Positions 35,309 to 47,200 of a DNA stretch of 64,000 nt are shown piece after piece; within the stretch, counting starts at the first letter, position 1, and each line of letters starts with the position of its first letter. The position numbers and the translations under genes are program-made. The notes below the pieces were generated by a model. It did not search any database, was not told where the DNA came from, and worked only from the letters and a program-made list of their open reading frames with translations. Source of the stretch: Annona cherimola (taxonomy: Eukaryota > Streptophyta > Magnoliopsida > Magnoliales > Annonaceae); assembly GCA_030490835.1 (NCBI GenBank), contig CM059975.1, forward strand, positions 13,707,579 through 13,771,578, read 5' to 3'.

Positions 35309-36059
35309 ATTCTCCGGTTACTCGTATTTCAGGTGTTTGTTTGAACTTGAAGAGAGCGGTGGAAGAGGGTAGGAAGAGATATTTGAAAGCCGAGGGCAGA
35401 CTTGCAGAGCCACTGCCGTACAGATTGTAATTGCACGACAGTTACAGTTCCCGCGAGTCGACGCATCCAGGCGGACCGTGGTATCCTTTTCGGATTTGGA
35501 TTAAGGGCAGTTTGGTAGAGACGAAGGAACGCACCCGCCCTATTTTCACATTTCCATCTGTTTTAAAAAAAAAATTACATTCCTTATTTTTCCTATTATT
35601 GCGTATATACTTGAATATTTTTTACATATTTTAATGTAATTATTCTATCTATTTTATCATTATTTTCTTTGCTCAAAAATCTTGATTATTATTTGTGTCA
35701 TATCAAATCACTCTCATTTTTAATTTTTTTTCTTTTGTCTCTATTCTTCATCCTCATTACTAAACCAACATCAAAGTGTACTAATTAAAGCAATATTTAT
35801 CTAATTTTCTTAATGAATTTTCTTCTAATTTTTATTTTAATTTATTTATTTATAGAAGTGTAAGAAAACAAACTACATTTTCTCCTTAATTATTTATTGT
35901 GTTGGGGGATGCTTTTTTTATTGGTATTATATACTGTACATGCTGACATTTTTATATTACATATCAAGCTCATTTAAAATATTTTATCTATCTTAAGTGT
36001 AGCCACAATCTAAATATGAAAATAAAGCTCCACCAACAATTAACGGGGGATGCTAACTG
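35309..36059. other. DUF538 5' flank and intergenic
   Basis: The 150 bp before the start codon are of mixed composition (promoter/5' UTR), with no TATA box assigned. 35560-36050 is T-rich with nothing recognised. Confidence 0.45.
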
Positions 36060-36300
36060 AGCAACGGTTTGGTTGGTCACGGAGTTTGTAATAAAAATAT
36101 TAAGCAGCATAGTGCATAGGTTCAAAACCTCATAAGTGGGTTTCGGCTTGATTTATAAGTGAGAGTATCTAGTCTCCCTTAAAAATATGTGGAAGTTTGT
36201 TGTTATTTCCTTTGAATGGATAGGAGTTTACGGTCTCTTGAGTGAACGGGTGAATGAGTTTGCTGTGTAATACAAATATCGATAAAAAACAATTATCATG
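36060..36300 (+). mobile_element. SINE-like repeat, second copy
   Basis: Carries 'gtgcataggttcaaaacctc' (B-box-like), then 'agtctcccttaaaaatatgt' and 'ggaagtttgttgttatttcc', colinear with 8290-8525. The 5' part ('gagcaacggtttggttggtc') could include a worn A box. Confidence 0.45.
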
Positions 36301-36835
36301 GGACAAAGCCTCTGACAAGATTTGAACCATAGACCGGCTGTTATGCAATCATCCATAACCACAACGCTATTCTCATTGTGACACTGAAATTTTTGGTAGC
36401 AAAGATTTTTTAAAATTAAAAAGTGACGTGACATGATTAACGTAATCATTAGAAGTGGAAAAAATATAAAAAGGTAAAATAGTTAGACGAAATAAAAAGA
36501 AAAAATAATTAAAATATAAAAAAGCAACAATGGAAAAGCAAAGCATCATCTTTAAGGAATATAAGTGGAGAAGAAAGTTAGGAAGTTGAAAAAAAAATAT
36601 TTTCTAAAAATATGAGATCAAGATGCTATAACAAAGATAAAATAGGAAGAAATATGATAATTTTATAAAAATGATTGAAATATATAAGCAAAAAATAAAA
36701 AATAAAATAAATAGATAATTAAAATATAAAATTATTTTTGAAAATTTCAATTGGAAGAAATAATTTTCCACCTACCATTGTCACCGCATTAAGTAATTAA
36801 TATGTGAAATGGTATAAAAAAATGCAAACAAAAAA
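36301..36835. other. AT-rich intergenic, possible Tourist-like remnant
   Basis: 36400-36780 has the poly-purine interior typical of the Tourist-like family (aaaagaaaaaataattaaaa, agataattaaaatataa) without clear ends. Confidence 0.4.
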
Positions 36836-36843
36836 GTGTAAAC

Positions 36844-37902
36844 CAATGTTATTAAAACCGGACCGAACCGGCCGGTCCGACCGGGAACCGGTCCCATGTC
36901 CGGTTCGATCCAATACGGTTCGGTTCAATAACCAGAAACCGCCCGAACCGGTGAACCGGCAATCGAACCGTATTTACCGGTTCAACCGGGTTTGACCGGT
37001 CGGTCAATAAACTAATAATAATTAAATATATATATTTAAAAAAAAACCAAAAATCAGAACGCCTGCCTGGCCCGACGCCCTCTTCTTCTTCCCCCTTTCG
37101 AAACCTTAGCGCTGCCTCGCGCCCGCCTGCCCCGGCCCAGTCCTCGTCGGTCGCCCTCATTGCCTTCATCTTCCTCTTCGCCGTCTGCATCCACAGCGCC
37201 GGCTCCAGCAGGATCCCGCATCCCGCCACTCCCACATCCCGTTGCCTTGTCTCCGTGGCCTGCACAAGTGCACGCACTGCCGCCCGCGCATTCGTCATCT
37301 TCCTCGCCGTCCGCCTGCCCGTGCAGTCCGCCTGCCCACGCAGTCCGCCGGCCCTCGTCTTCCTCGCCGGGCAACGCTGCCGCCCACGCACGCCCCTGCC
37401 TGCGTTGTCCGCCGTCTGCCTTCATCTTCCTCCATTCCTCGTCGGGCACGCACTACCTACCGCCTGCGCCGTCTGTCTCTGGTCGTCGTCTCTGGTCGCG
37501 CTACCTGCACCGTCCGTCTCTGGTCACCGTCTGCCTCGCCGTCGCCGTCTCGCTGCCTCGCCGTCCATCTCTGCCTGCGTACGTTACTACTCACTGCCTT
37601 AATTAGATATTCAAATTTCAAATCTAGAATTTTAAAATTTTAACATATGTTAAAATGTTTAGTATTCTTAGTTTTAAAATGTTTAGTATTCTTAGTTTTA
37701 AAAAATTAAAAATCAAAAAATCAAAATAAAAATATAAAATACCAAATATATTTTAAAAATACTAGATTTTAAAAAAATTAATATTTATTACATCATAAAT
37801 ATGTCATGCTGACGTCACCGGTTCAAAACGGTTTGATTAACTAGTTCGAACCAGACCAGTTCCTTTACCGGTTCAATCACCGGTTCGGTTCTGACAACAT
37901 TG
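36844..37902. mobile_element. hAT-type non-autonomous element with GC-rich interior
   Basis: A perfect 8-bp target duplication GTGTAAAC flanks it (36836-36843 and 37903-37910). Termini are CAATGTTATTAAAACCGGAC and the complementary end ...CGGTTCTGACAACATTG. Sub-terminal DNA is packed with 'ccggttcgg/gaaccggt' repeats. 37050-37600 is strikingly rich in G+C against an AT-rich background and keeps open frames on both strands (Pro/Ser/Arg-rich and low-complexity; none recognised). There is no transposase, so it must be mobilised in trans. The interior may be captured host DNA ('ttcgaaaccttagcgctgcc' resembles plant 5' leader sequence). Confidence 0.93.
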
Positions 37903-37910
37903 GTGTAAAC

Positions 37911-40900
37911 GGACGCATCCGAATCAGACTATACTAGAATGCGTACCCATCCACCTGCATAATTTGCATTTCGCATAATTTACGTGTTTCATTGTCATTA
38001 TTTTCCAAAGTTTTGTCCTCCTTACCACTAAACGCTGGCAGAAGGCATGGTGAAGGTCATAAGCAGACATTGTCATTTTGACATTGATAGGATCCTAATT
38101 CCAGTATTGACAGAGATGGACTTGGCTTTTGGTCGGTGGACTAGCGAGTTAGAGAGATGCAGGTGGCGTTCTGCGATTGGTTGTTGGTTGGTTACCGAGC
38201 GCTGAACGATTGTAATCACCAGACCAACCGATTGCGTTGCTCCATTTCAGTAAAATTCCGGCATTTGCTTTGATCTCGTTGGATTGTCACATGTGGATGA
38301 TAAAATTCTTTAAATAAACGAAGACAAAGACTGTAATCATAAAGGGATATTGTGCGAGAGAAATAAGAACAAAATGGCGGATATTGCAGGCAGGCAGACG
38401 GCGAGATTGGACCGATTGACTAATAATATATTGGTGTCTTCCATAGTCTTATCCAACATGGCTACCCACATTGATCGGGCTTTCCTTTAAGAAATTGATC
38501 CCCTCTAGCTACACCCACCACATGGACGTCATGTATCTTTGCTCCCATATTACCTGTTTTTATAATTAATCTACCCAAGTCTTCTACTAGAGCTATTCAT
38601 TGAGAAAACAGTAATTTAAGGACTAAGGATGTTGAATCGCCTTCAAATAATCTTTTTTAGGAGCATTCAAATAATCTTAAGGTTCCCTTGGAAAGCCACA
38701 AAAATTTCATAAAAAATTTATAATTTACCGTGTATAAATTTTTTAAGTAGGAAAAAAATATGATATAATACAAATAATGATGAGAAGTAAAAATAATAAA
38801 ATTACAATAGATAAATTAATTATATATGTAGTTTTATATAAATAATTGAAAAAATAAGATAATTGTCACAAGTGAAAAGTTTTTAGTGTAAATAAACACA
38901 CATTTAATATCATAGTCTACATTACAACCCGATAAGACTTCGCTTAGAAATATTGTTATTTAGCTATGGAGAGGACAAATCTCCCAGTTCTACACTTCTA
39001 CTTTTTTACAGCGATTTCGGCCATTCGTTTTTTTTTTTCTAAGGTTTCATCTCAAAGTTACTTTATTTATAATATTTGTATTCTATTCCATTACATCGGT
39101 CTGATCCAGGTGCAAGTGCACTTTCATGGGCAGACAGATGGAAGAAAATTAAAAATATCTTTTTCTCGCGAGCCATTAGATAAATTCTATCCAATCAATA
39201 GTCAATGAATGGTTGCTTTCAATGCATGGCTGCTTGTATTTGTGGACTTGCTTAGCCAAACCAATTAGTCATCGCTCGTGATTTTCATTTGGGTTGACAA
39301 CGGATTCCATCACCATAATAGATCATCTAAATAATTATTTCATATTGTTTGAAAGGGAATATTTCTAGAAGTAATTTTGTAAAATTCTTTTCTTTTTTGA
39401 AATGTCGATCCTTGATGAAAAATTCAATCTATTTATTGTATTTAACATTATTTGTTTAGTCAGGAAATCAAATTTCATCATAATCTAATATATAAATAGG
39501 TTAAGTTTGCTCAAAAATAAGTGCATTCATGTGTAAATTGTAAAAAATACTTAAATCCATTTACAAATATATTATAATGTAATAATACTTTATAGGATTA
39601 TTTATCTACATATTATTGATATTTTAGATGGTTTAGATATTGAAAAAACTACTTTAAAATTGATATTTTGATATTACTATTTTATTACGTTGATCTTACA
39701 TATTTATAAATATGGCTCATATCCAGTGAAATTAAAAAAATAAAAAGATTTACAGGATACTATATATTATGCTAAATACAATAAACTGAGTGAATTTTCT
39801 AACAACCATTGAGATTTTAAAAATAAATAAAGTTTCATATAAGCATTCCCGTTATTTGAAAGTCAATGGTTTTAAAAATAAATAAAGTTTGGTATAAGCA
39901 TTCCCGTTATTTGAAAGTTCAAATGACTGAGTTCTAATCTTCTCAGACGGGCAAGATGATTTCCTCGCATCATTTTTATATCTATTATTTTCACATTTAC
40001 ATTTTTCGCCATTTTTTTTTTTCATTTCCAGAATCAAAATCCAAGCAGATATGAAGACGCCAAACAAAGAGCAGGGAACGGCCAGGGACAATGCCATCAG
40101 AAAGAAAAAGGAAAAAGAAATAAATAACGTGACGAAATATTTTTTTGGCAGCGTGCTGACGAGTGATTAATACGGAATACATGCATCTTCCGATGTGGAC
40201 GAATCCTTGGATCTGAAACGGAAACAGACTAAAAATCGGTTCGTACAATCGTACCTTAGTTTTGTTGTTATTTTTAGGAATAGAAAAAATAATTTTGAAA
40301 AAAGAAAGATTTCGTTCCACCGTAATTTCATTCTCATCTCATCTAACTTTGTGAGCAAAAACAGCCGACCCCAAAATTTTCAGTACATGATTCAATGCAT
40401 TTGCAATATTATTGTTTATTGCAATAATATTGTCCAATTGAATATTTGGGTTTCTTTATAGGTAAGATGATAAAGATTTTGCAGAAGAAATTTTTTAAAA
40501 GGTGAAAAAGCGATATGATTAAGAAGAAAAGAATAAACAAAAATTAGATAATGTAGGTGTATGAAAAATTCTGAAAAATATTTGAAATGTGTAATTAATA
40601 ATAATGAAATATAATGATTAGATACATAAGATGTAAATTGATATTGAAAACGTGAAAAAAAAAAAAAAAAATTTACACCTTTCAGAAAGGACCTTGATTG
40701 TTCAACGTCAGAAACAAAGGAGAGTGTTCAGAGTATGGGCTACACAAAAATATTTATTTATTTATTTATTTCTTTATCATAAGGTCAGCTGTACGCCACC
40801 TAACAACAAGAATGAATGAGCATGCGCTTGGAAGAAGGAATGAGCTACACGTTAGGACATTTTAAATGAAAATGAGAAGAAGAATATAGAAAACGCAACA

Positions 40901-41822
40901 TAAAAGAGAGATAATATGGACAACTTAAAAAAATAAAATAAATAAAGATAGAATTGATGAGGTTTATAATAAGATAATGAAAATAATCACTAGGATAATA
41001 ATGGAAAAAATAAAATTATTAAGTAATTAGATACAAATTCATATTGAAAAGAGCTCCGATCGTCTGTGATTAGTAGCATATTGCTTGAGTTGCAACTTAC
41101 TGATCCAATGCAATCAACAGTTGGTAGCCTGCCGTTTAGCGAATACGTGCTAAGGTGGGTTCAAAATGCATCAGCAGCGATTTGCGTGCGGCATGCATTT
41201 GTGGTGTCTTGTCTCCCCCAAAAGCGTGCGGGAGCATCCACAGTGGCAGCAATGAGTATTATTTGTTAGATAAAGAATAAGCAAAATTGTTAGATGACTA
41301 TAGAACTTCATAGGAAAAATTGTTAGAATGTCTTAAAAGCCTAATTGTAAGATAATGTTTGAAATAATTGTAATATATAAATATTAAAAAATTGGTCGCA
41401 TGATCTTTTTTATTTTTTTTACACTAACACATGAGTCCAAGCATTTATCACTTATAAAATTTTATAATATTCGAATATTATTTAATATTTTTAATATTTT
41501 TAATATTAAAATAAAAACTCATTTTTCAAGTGCGAGAGGCCCTTGGAAAATGGGATTTTATAATTTTCAATATTCAAAATAAATATTAAATAATATTGAA
41601 ATATTGTAGCATTTCGTATCTAATAAATGCAGGTTTAGGCTTACATGTTAGCAGTTACAAATTTTTTTAAATGAATTACGATTCACGACAACGGTTGCGT
41701 GGAAACTCAAATGCAAACGGTGGATTGGATTGGCGCCGGTCACTAACTAGTAATCAGCAATTACCCACATAACGCCTACGCTACCAAACTGTAATTGAAG
41801 ACCGGGCTCACCTACCAGCGTA
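37911..41822. other. Intergenic DNA with old MITEs
   Basis: No gene recognised. Tourist-like remnants lie at about 38690-38915 and 40460-40660. An old 350-bp-family copy lies at 39400-39810. At about 41230 'gggagcatccacagtggcag' looks like one end of a further MITE, but no matching end was found. Confidence 0.5.
39815..39924. repeat. Tandem duplication, period 55 bp
   Basis: 'ttttaaaaataaataaagtt' followed by 'tataagcattcccgttattt' and 'gaaagt' occurs twice in tandem with two mismatches. Confidence 0.9.
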
Positions 41823-41831
41823 AATGATATA

Positions 41832-42188
41832 GCCGAATGATCTTTTATGACCGGTCAAAAAATATATTTTTTTGTTTTTTTTTTAAAAATATTTTTATAA
41901 ACATGTTAATCTAGTTATATTTAATCTATAAACCAAGTTTTAACATTTTTGGAAATGTATATATATCCAGGGGTATTTAATTCATTTTAAATATTTTAAA
42001 ATTACTTAAATACCCCTATTTTTAAAAATTCAAAATAAATATATATAAATATTCAAAAATGGTAAAACTTAGTTTATAGATTAAATATAATTAGATTAAC
42101 ATGTTTATAAAAATATTTTTCAAAAAAAACAAAAAAAAAAAATATTTTTTGACGGTGATTTCCGACCGGTCGTAAATCACCGGTCCTC
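41832..42188. mobile_element. Foldback MITE, GACCGGTC ends
   Basis: Left 'gaatgatcttttatgaccggtc', right 'gaccggtcgtaaatcaccgg' ending CGGTCCTC. The core is the same variant as 14305-14734 ('tctagttatatttaatctat', 'aggggtatttaattcatttt'). Perfect 9-bp direct repeats AATGATATA flank it (41823-41831 and 42189-42197). Confidence 0.92.
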
Positions 42189-42315
42189 AATGATATAATG
42201 CAGCCGTCCAAAATCTATCCGCTCGATATTCTAAGTCTTACTTCTGCATATTCTAGTAACCTTATCAAGGAAACCGTTTTTTATATTTAGGATTTCGAAG
42301 TATCATTGCCTGCTC

Positions 42316-42821
42316 TAGGGGTGTCAAGCGGATTGGGTTGAGCTGGTTTGATGGGATTATTATAATCTTAACTCATTTTAAAATTTTAATCTTAATTTAT
42401 TTATTAACTCATTTAAAAAATTTAAACCCTAATTCATTTATAACTCATTTAATAAATAGATTAATAGGTAGATAATGGATTATCTATTTATTGTAAACAA
42501 GTTGAAAACAAGCTCATTTAAAATCCTATTTGATACTATTACATGAAATAAGCTTGAAAACTGAAAAAATATGTTAAAAGTAATGATGGAGTAAAAGAGG
42601 ACAGAGAAAATGAAATTGCGGTCGGAGTTATAGCTTATAAACTAGCTTTAAAGGGTTTTTAACAAGTTAATAGGTCAACCAGTTTAACATATCATTAATC
42701 GGGTTAACAGGTTATAAATATCTCGCAAATGATCATTTATTTAATTAAACCAATCTTAACTCATTTATAAATGAATTTTCCAGGTGGATTTATGAGTTGG
42801 CTTAATCCATTAACATTCCTA
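42316..42821. mobile_element. hAT-like MITE
   Basis: TAGGGGTGTCAAGCGGATTG at the left and ...TTAACATTCCTA at the right form the terminal inverted repeat. Flanks GCCTGCTC (42308-42315) and CCCTGCTC (42822-42829) match 7/8, a hAT-type 8-bp duplication. Sub-terminal repeats are of 'aactcattt' type. Confidence 0.85.
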
Positions 42822-42829
42822 CCCTGCTC

Positions 42830-44234
42830 CTTCATTCTATTAGACTGCATATATTTGCAATTTTGCATATGCAAATCATGAAAAAGATTCCATTCTCCAG
42901 CCAATTAAATTTATATTTTATCCGGTAAATGAATCATGGAGTGGATTGATGAAGGAGTTATATGCGGTTAAATAATATATGTAATTGATAGAAAATCTAC
43001 TATATATATTATATTTAGCATAATTTATTTAACTAAATGATTAAGCTTCATCAAAATCAAAACATGAGCATTAGCTATATTTACTTAAATATATGTTCGT
43101 TATAAATTATGAAAAATGCTTAGACTCATTCACATCTACATTAAAATGTAACAGTTTTCTAAATAAAAAAATGTAACAATAATTTAGAGTTGCATTTATT
43201 CACATAAGAATTATGTTTTAGATATTAAAAATATAATTTTAAAATTCATATTTAACATTCAATCATTTTATTATATTAATTGTATACGATTATAAATGGA
43301 GCTTACACATAATGATAATAGATAAATAAAAGATTTTTCATGATAATATAAATAATGCAAAATACAATAAATTTCTCATCTATAATCAAAGTTGTAAAAA
43401 TATGTGATATTACACAGAAGGAGAGGAGGTTTCATAGAAACATGACCCATTTGATGAATATTTACTTAATATGCAAAATTAAATCTTTACATTCTCTTTC
43501 ACCCGGGATGTCATGTGCCCATTCAAAATATGATAACAAAGTTATCAAAAAATAAAAATTCAAACCAAAGTGTTTACCAAGAAAGTCACTTAATATGACT
43601 GTCGAAGCGTCGTCCAATTGGATGAAATGTGATGAAATTTAGAGAGGGACTGGATAAAAAGTTGTCGTGCATGTGGAAAGAGTTTAAGAAAAAATTTATT
43701 AAAAGTAAAAGAGTGGTGTAATATGTCAAGACAAATGATTAGGAGTAAAATAAATAAAGTTAAAATGTACAGGATTGTCACGTGGAAAAATGTGATGAAA
43801 AAATTAAAAGAAAAGTAGTTAAACAGTTAAAATGATACAACATATAGAAAAGTATACAAAAAAGTAGGAAGAAAAAAAAAAATCCCTAAATGCCAAACAC
43901 ACGAGTAACATTGAAAATTTCCATTAGAAAAATAACATGTAAAATGAAAAGAGTAGCATTCCAAATTGGAAAGTTAAGGTTATTATGTATGGAAAAATTA
44001 GAAATCGCAAGAGAAAGAAAAGCTTTTTCAGAAAATTAGATTCCATTCTGTCCCATCCTATGCTATTCAATGAGACGATCTTACATGCGAAGTCCAAAAA
44101 GATCCCAGTTTTCTGGTGGAGGTGGGTTGTTCCACAATCTAGATTTGTTGGGCTATGTGGCCATATTCTGGCCCATTTAGAGAAATGTTCAAAATCAAAA
44201 TTCCAATAATGGATTCCTTGGTTTTGGGTCTGGG
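42830..44234. other. Intergenic; old MITE copies; F-box gene 5' flank
   Basis: An old 350-bp-family copy lies at about 42905-43440. 43690-43910 is Tourist-like purine-rich DNA. 44080-44234 is likely promoter/5' UTR of the next gene; no TATA box was assigned. Confidence 0.45.
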
Positions 44235-47200
44235 ATGGCGATGGAGAAGGAGACGGAAAGGCAAAGGGAAGAGATATGGAATAAGACGACGGTCCCGCTG
44301 GTACTGCAGCTGGTGAGCTCACGACTCCCGCAGCGCGATGTCATCTCTCTCTTGCTCCTCAGTCCTTGGTGCTATCGTGCGCTTGTCTCCCACCGCCCTC
44401 TCTGGCAGGTTCCTCTTCTTTGTCTTTCTGCCATCTGATTCCATCCCTCTGGTTAGCCGTCTCAGCTTTTCATTCGTTCCGCCGCCTCAAATTTTGTTTG
44501 GATGATGATTGTGATAGGATGCTGCATCTTCTTTTTTAGTAGTTATTGTTTTTTGAAAGAAATAGTGTGTCTTGGTTTTGCAGGCGCTTGATTTGCGGGA
44601 GATGACTAATGGTGGAGAAAGATTGATTGCTGCTCTCTCACTGGTTACCTTTTGATCTCTCTCTTTCAACTGATAAACTCCACTGAGTGAATGCACCACT
44701 AAGAATGATGTGGATGTGCTGCAACTGAAAATAGAAAGCTCATGTACTATTCTCGAGTCTTGCAAACATTCGATGGAGATCAATGTCTAAGTGAATAACT
44801 ATGGTTGGCTGGTTCGTCTGTTCCTTTTGGCATTCTGCTACGATCGATGATTACAGCAAATGCACTAGGACTGTAGGACTGGATCTTGCATTCTGGATTT
44901 GCATTAATTTTGACTCACATGCTTTCCTTGTTTTGCAGCCTAGATATTGCAACGTCGAGCACATAAATCTTGAATTTATGCAGGATGTTGAGGACAAGCA
45001 TCTTATTAGGCTAAAAAACGAGGTAATAATATAAGTATAGCTTGATAAAATTCTGTAATTGGAATTTGTATGTGCGATGACTTGGAGCTTGGATGCCATA
45101 AACACTAATGCAAGATGGCAATAGAAGGCAATTTGGGTCAATGCATCGACCTTCTTGCTAATTCTTTTTCATTGTCACGGAATGCAAAGCTTGAAAGTGG
45201 GGACAAATGTTTGGAAACCACGTTGTAATTAGCTACTATGGTTCATGGGTTGCTTTGGTGTTTGATGGAGCATGTAAATAAAATCTCAATAATCCCCAAC
45301 ATTGATGGATCATGTGCTCAGGTCTTCCAATCATAGTAATCCCATGCCCATACGTGAAATCAAATCAGACAGTCATTTGTCTAATGCATGGTGCATAAGT
45401 GGCCTAGCATTCTATTTATAGAAGTCACTAACTAAACCTCTGGGATTGCTCTGTCTTTAATAGTCACATTTCATTCTGGTCAAGTCAGGAACTAGATTGT
45501 TACTAGGAAAAAATGGTTGTATATAAAAGAACAATTGCTTGAAGAGTTAGAATCAGTTGACTATTTGATTTCAACTCATTGATCCATGAAGAGTGGGCTG
45601 GACAATATTGATGGTAAATATTGGCACTTTAGATGCTTCATGAGGCCAAGAGGGTAGTCCCCCAACATTTTGCTCAATCTTGTTACATGATGATCGTATT
45701 TTGCAAGATACACCTGGACGAGTCCAAATGTCTTGGTCCAGGAACTATTAATTTACAGAATCCATGCCATAAAAAATATTCCAGTTTCTTGTTGAAAAAC
45801 TAACCTCCTTTTTCTATGCTTTCGTACGAATATTGGTGCTTGTTCTTGGACAGTGCATGGAGTCTCTTCAAGGTTTACAAACTCTAAATCTGAATGGCTG
45901 CCAGAAGATTTCAGACGATGGAATTGATGCTATAACTATTGCTTCTCCAAAACTCAAGAGACTCTCAATCTACTGGAACGTGAGGTGTTATAACTTTCTA
46001 TATTATTTCCTCTCATATTTGCGGCATCTTTGAAGATAAGGTTAATCAATGCTCATTTTTCACTCATGCTTCCTGATTCTTTAGTACCCATTTTTTAATT
46101 TAATAATTCAGTTAGTACACTATTCTAGCAAGTCTCTTAAAAGGGATAGTCTGCATTAGCAAATCAAGTTGGGTTAGCTGATTTGTCTATTAAAGTGACT
46201 AATTTTTATACTGATCTATGACTATTGGATAATTGACTGAGGTCAGGATAACTGATTTGGGTATAAAGCATTTGGTGAAGAATTGTAAAGACATAAGAGA
46301 TCTCAACTTGAGTGGCTGTAAGGTAAATCTCTTTATGACTAGTGTCTGCTCTGTGAGCTTCAACTTGAAGCCACTGCCTCTTTCAGCAGTGGCATGCCAT
46401 CCATCTCTAAATTTATTGACATTCTGAAGATTGTTGTATCGTCTTACTCACTTGCCATTGAAGTACAAACTGGAATTGTTTGCTACACCGTGGACATGAA
46501 TAAAGCTTGTTATAGGGTGTTTAGGAGTTTGATAAGTTTTGAAATTTTGGTTCGAAGTAGCACCATTTTCTCTTTTCTTTTCCTCTGAGATTAATAGGTG
46601 CTTGCAATCTCATTGGCATCAATACTTGGCATATTTTCTTCATTTCAGAATTCAGGTCAAGAAATCAACTGTACTTTGTTTTCTTTACATTGCTTATTCT
46701 TACATGTTTAGGTTGTCAATCTGCAATCCTTCCTTCCTCAACTTTTCTGACACATGGAAACTTGTGTCCTTTCCTTTCCCCTCTTTTTGTATACCAATGA
46801 GTCTTACAGCCTCATATCAGGATGTATGTTTTGCAGCCACTCTCATTGTACTGCATTATTTTGTGAACTGCAGAACATTTCAGATAAAGGTTTGCAACTA
46901 ATTGCTGACAATTACCAAGAGCTGGAGCAGTTGAATTTGACCAGGTAGGTACCATTCTTTGCAGTTCACATTCGATTTCGAAAATAATCACAGTAGTGCT
47001 CAACAAAGTATTCAAGCTCTAGTCACAACATAATGAAGCCCTGAAGATGATATGGGTCCTAAATTGTTGATAAATTTCAATGGGAATTTCTGATTGAAAA
47101 CAACTGAAGTATCCACCTAGTGCATTCTTTCTTTTTTCCTTTTTCTCTGTCAGACAGTCATTCATTATGTATCTAGATTTTCATTAACATCAAATGTGGC

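Noticed and set aside
37054..37643. Several long overlapping open frames on both strands (up to 179 codons)
   Set aside because: They follow from the GC-rich, low-stop interior of the hAT element; products are Pro/Ser/Arg/Ala-rich and low-complexity, with no domain.
40195..40461. 88- and 107-codon overlapping frames on opposite strands
   Set aside because: AT-rich, biased to K/N/F/I, no motif; no splice partner found.
44487..45141. Minus-strand open frames of 96-98 codons opposite the F-box/LRR gene
   Set aside because: They cover exons and introns of the plus-strand gene without any coding signature; shadows.
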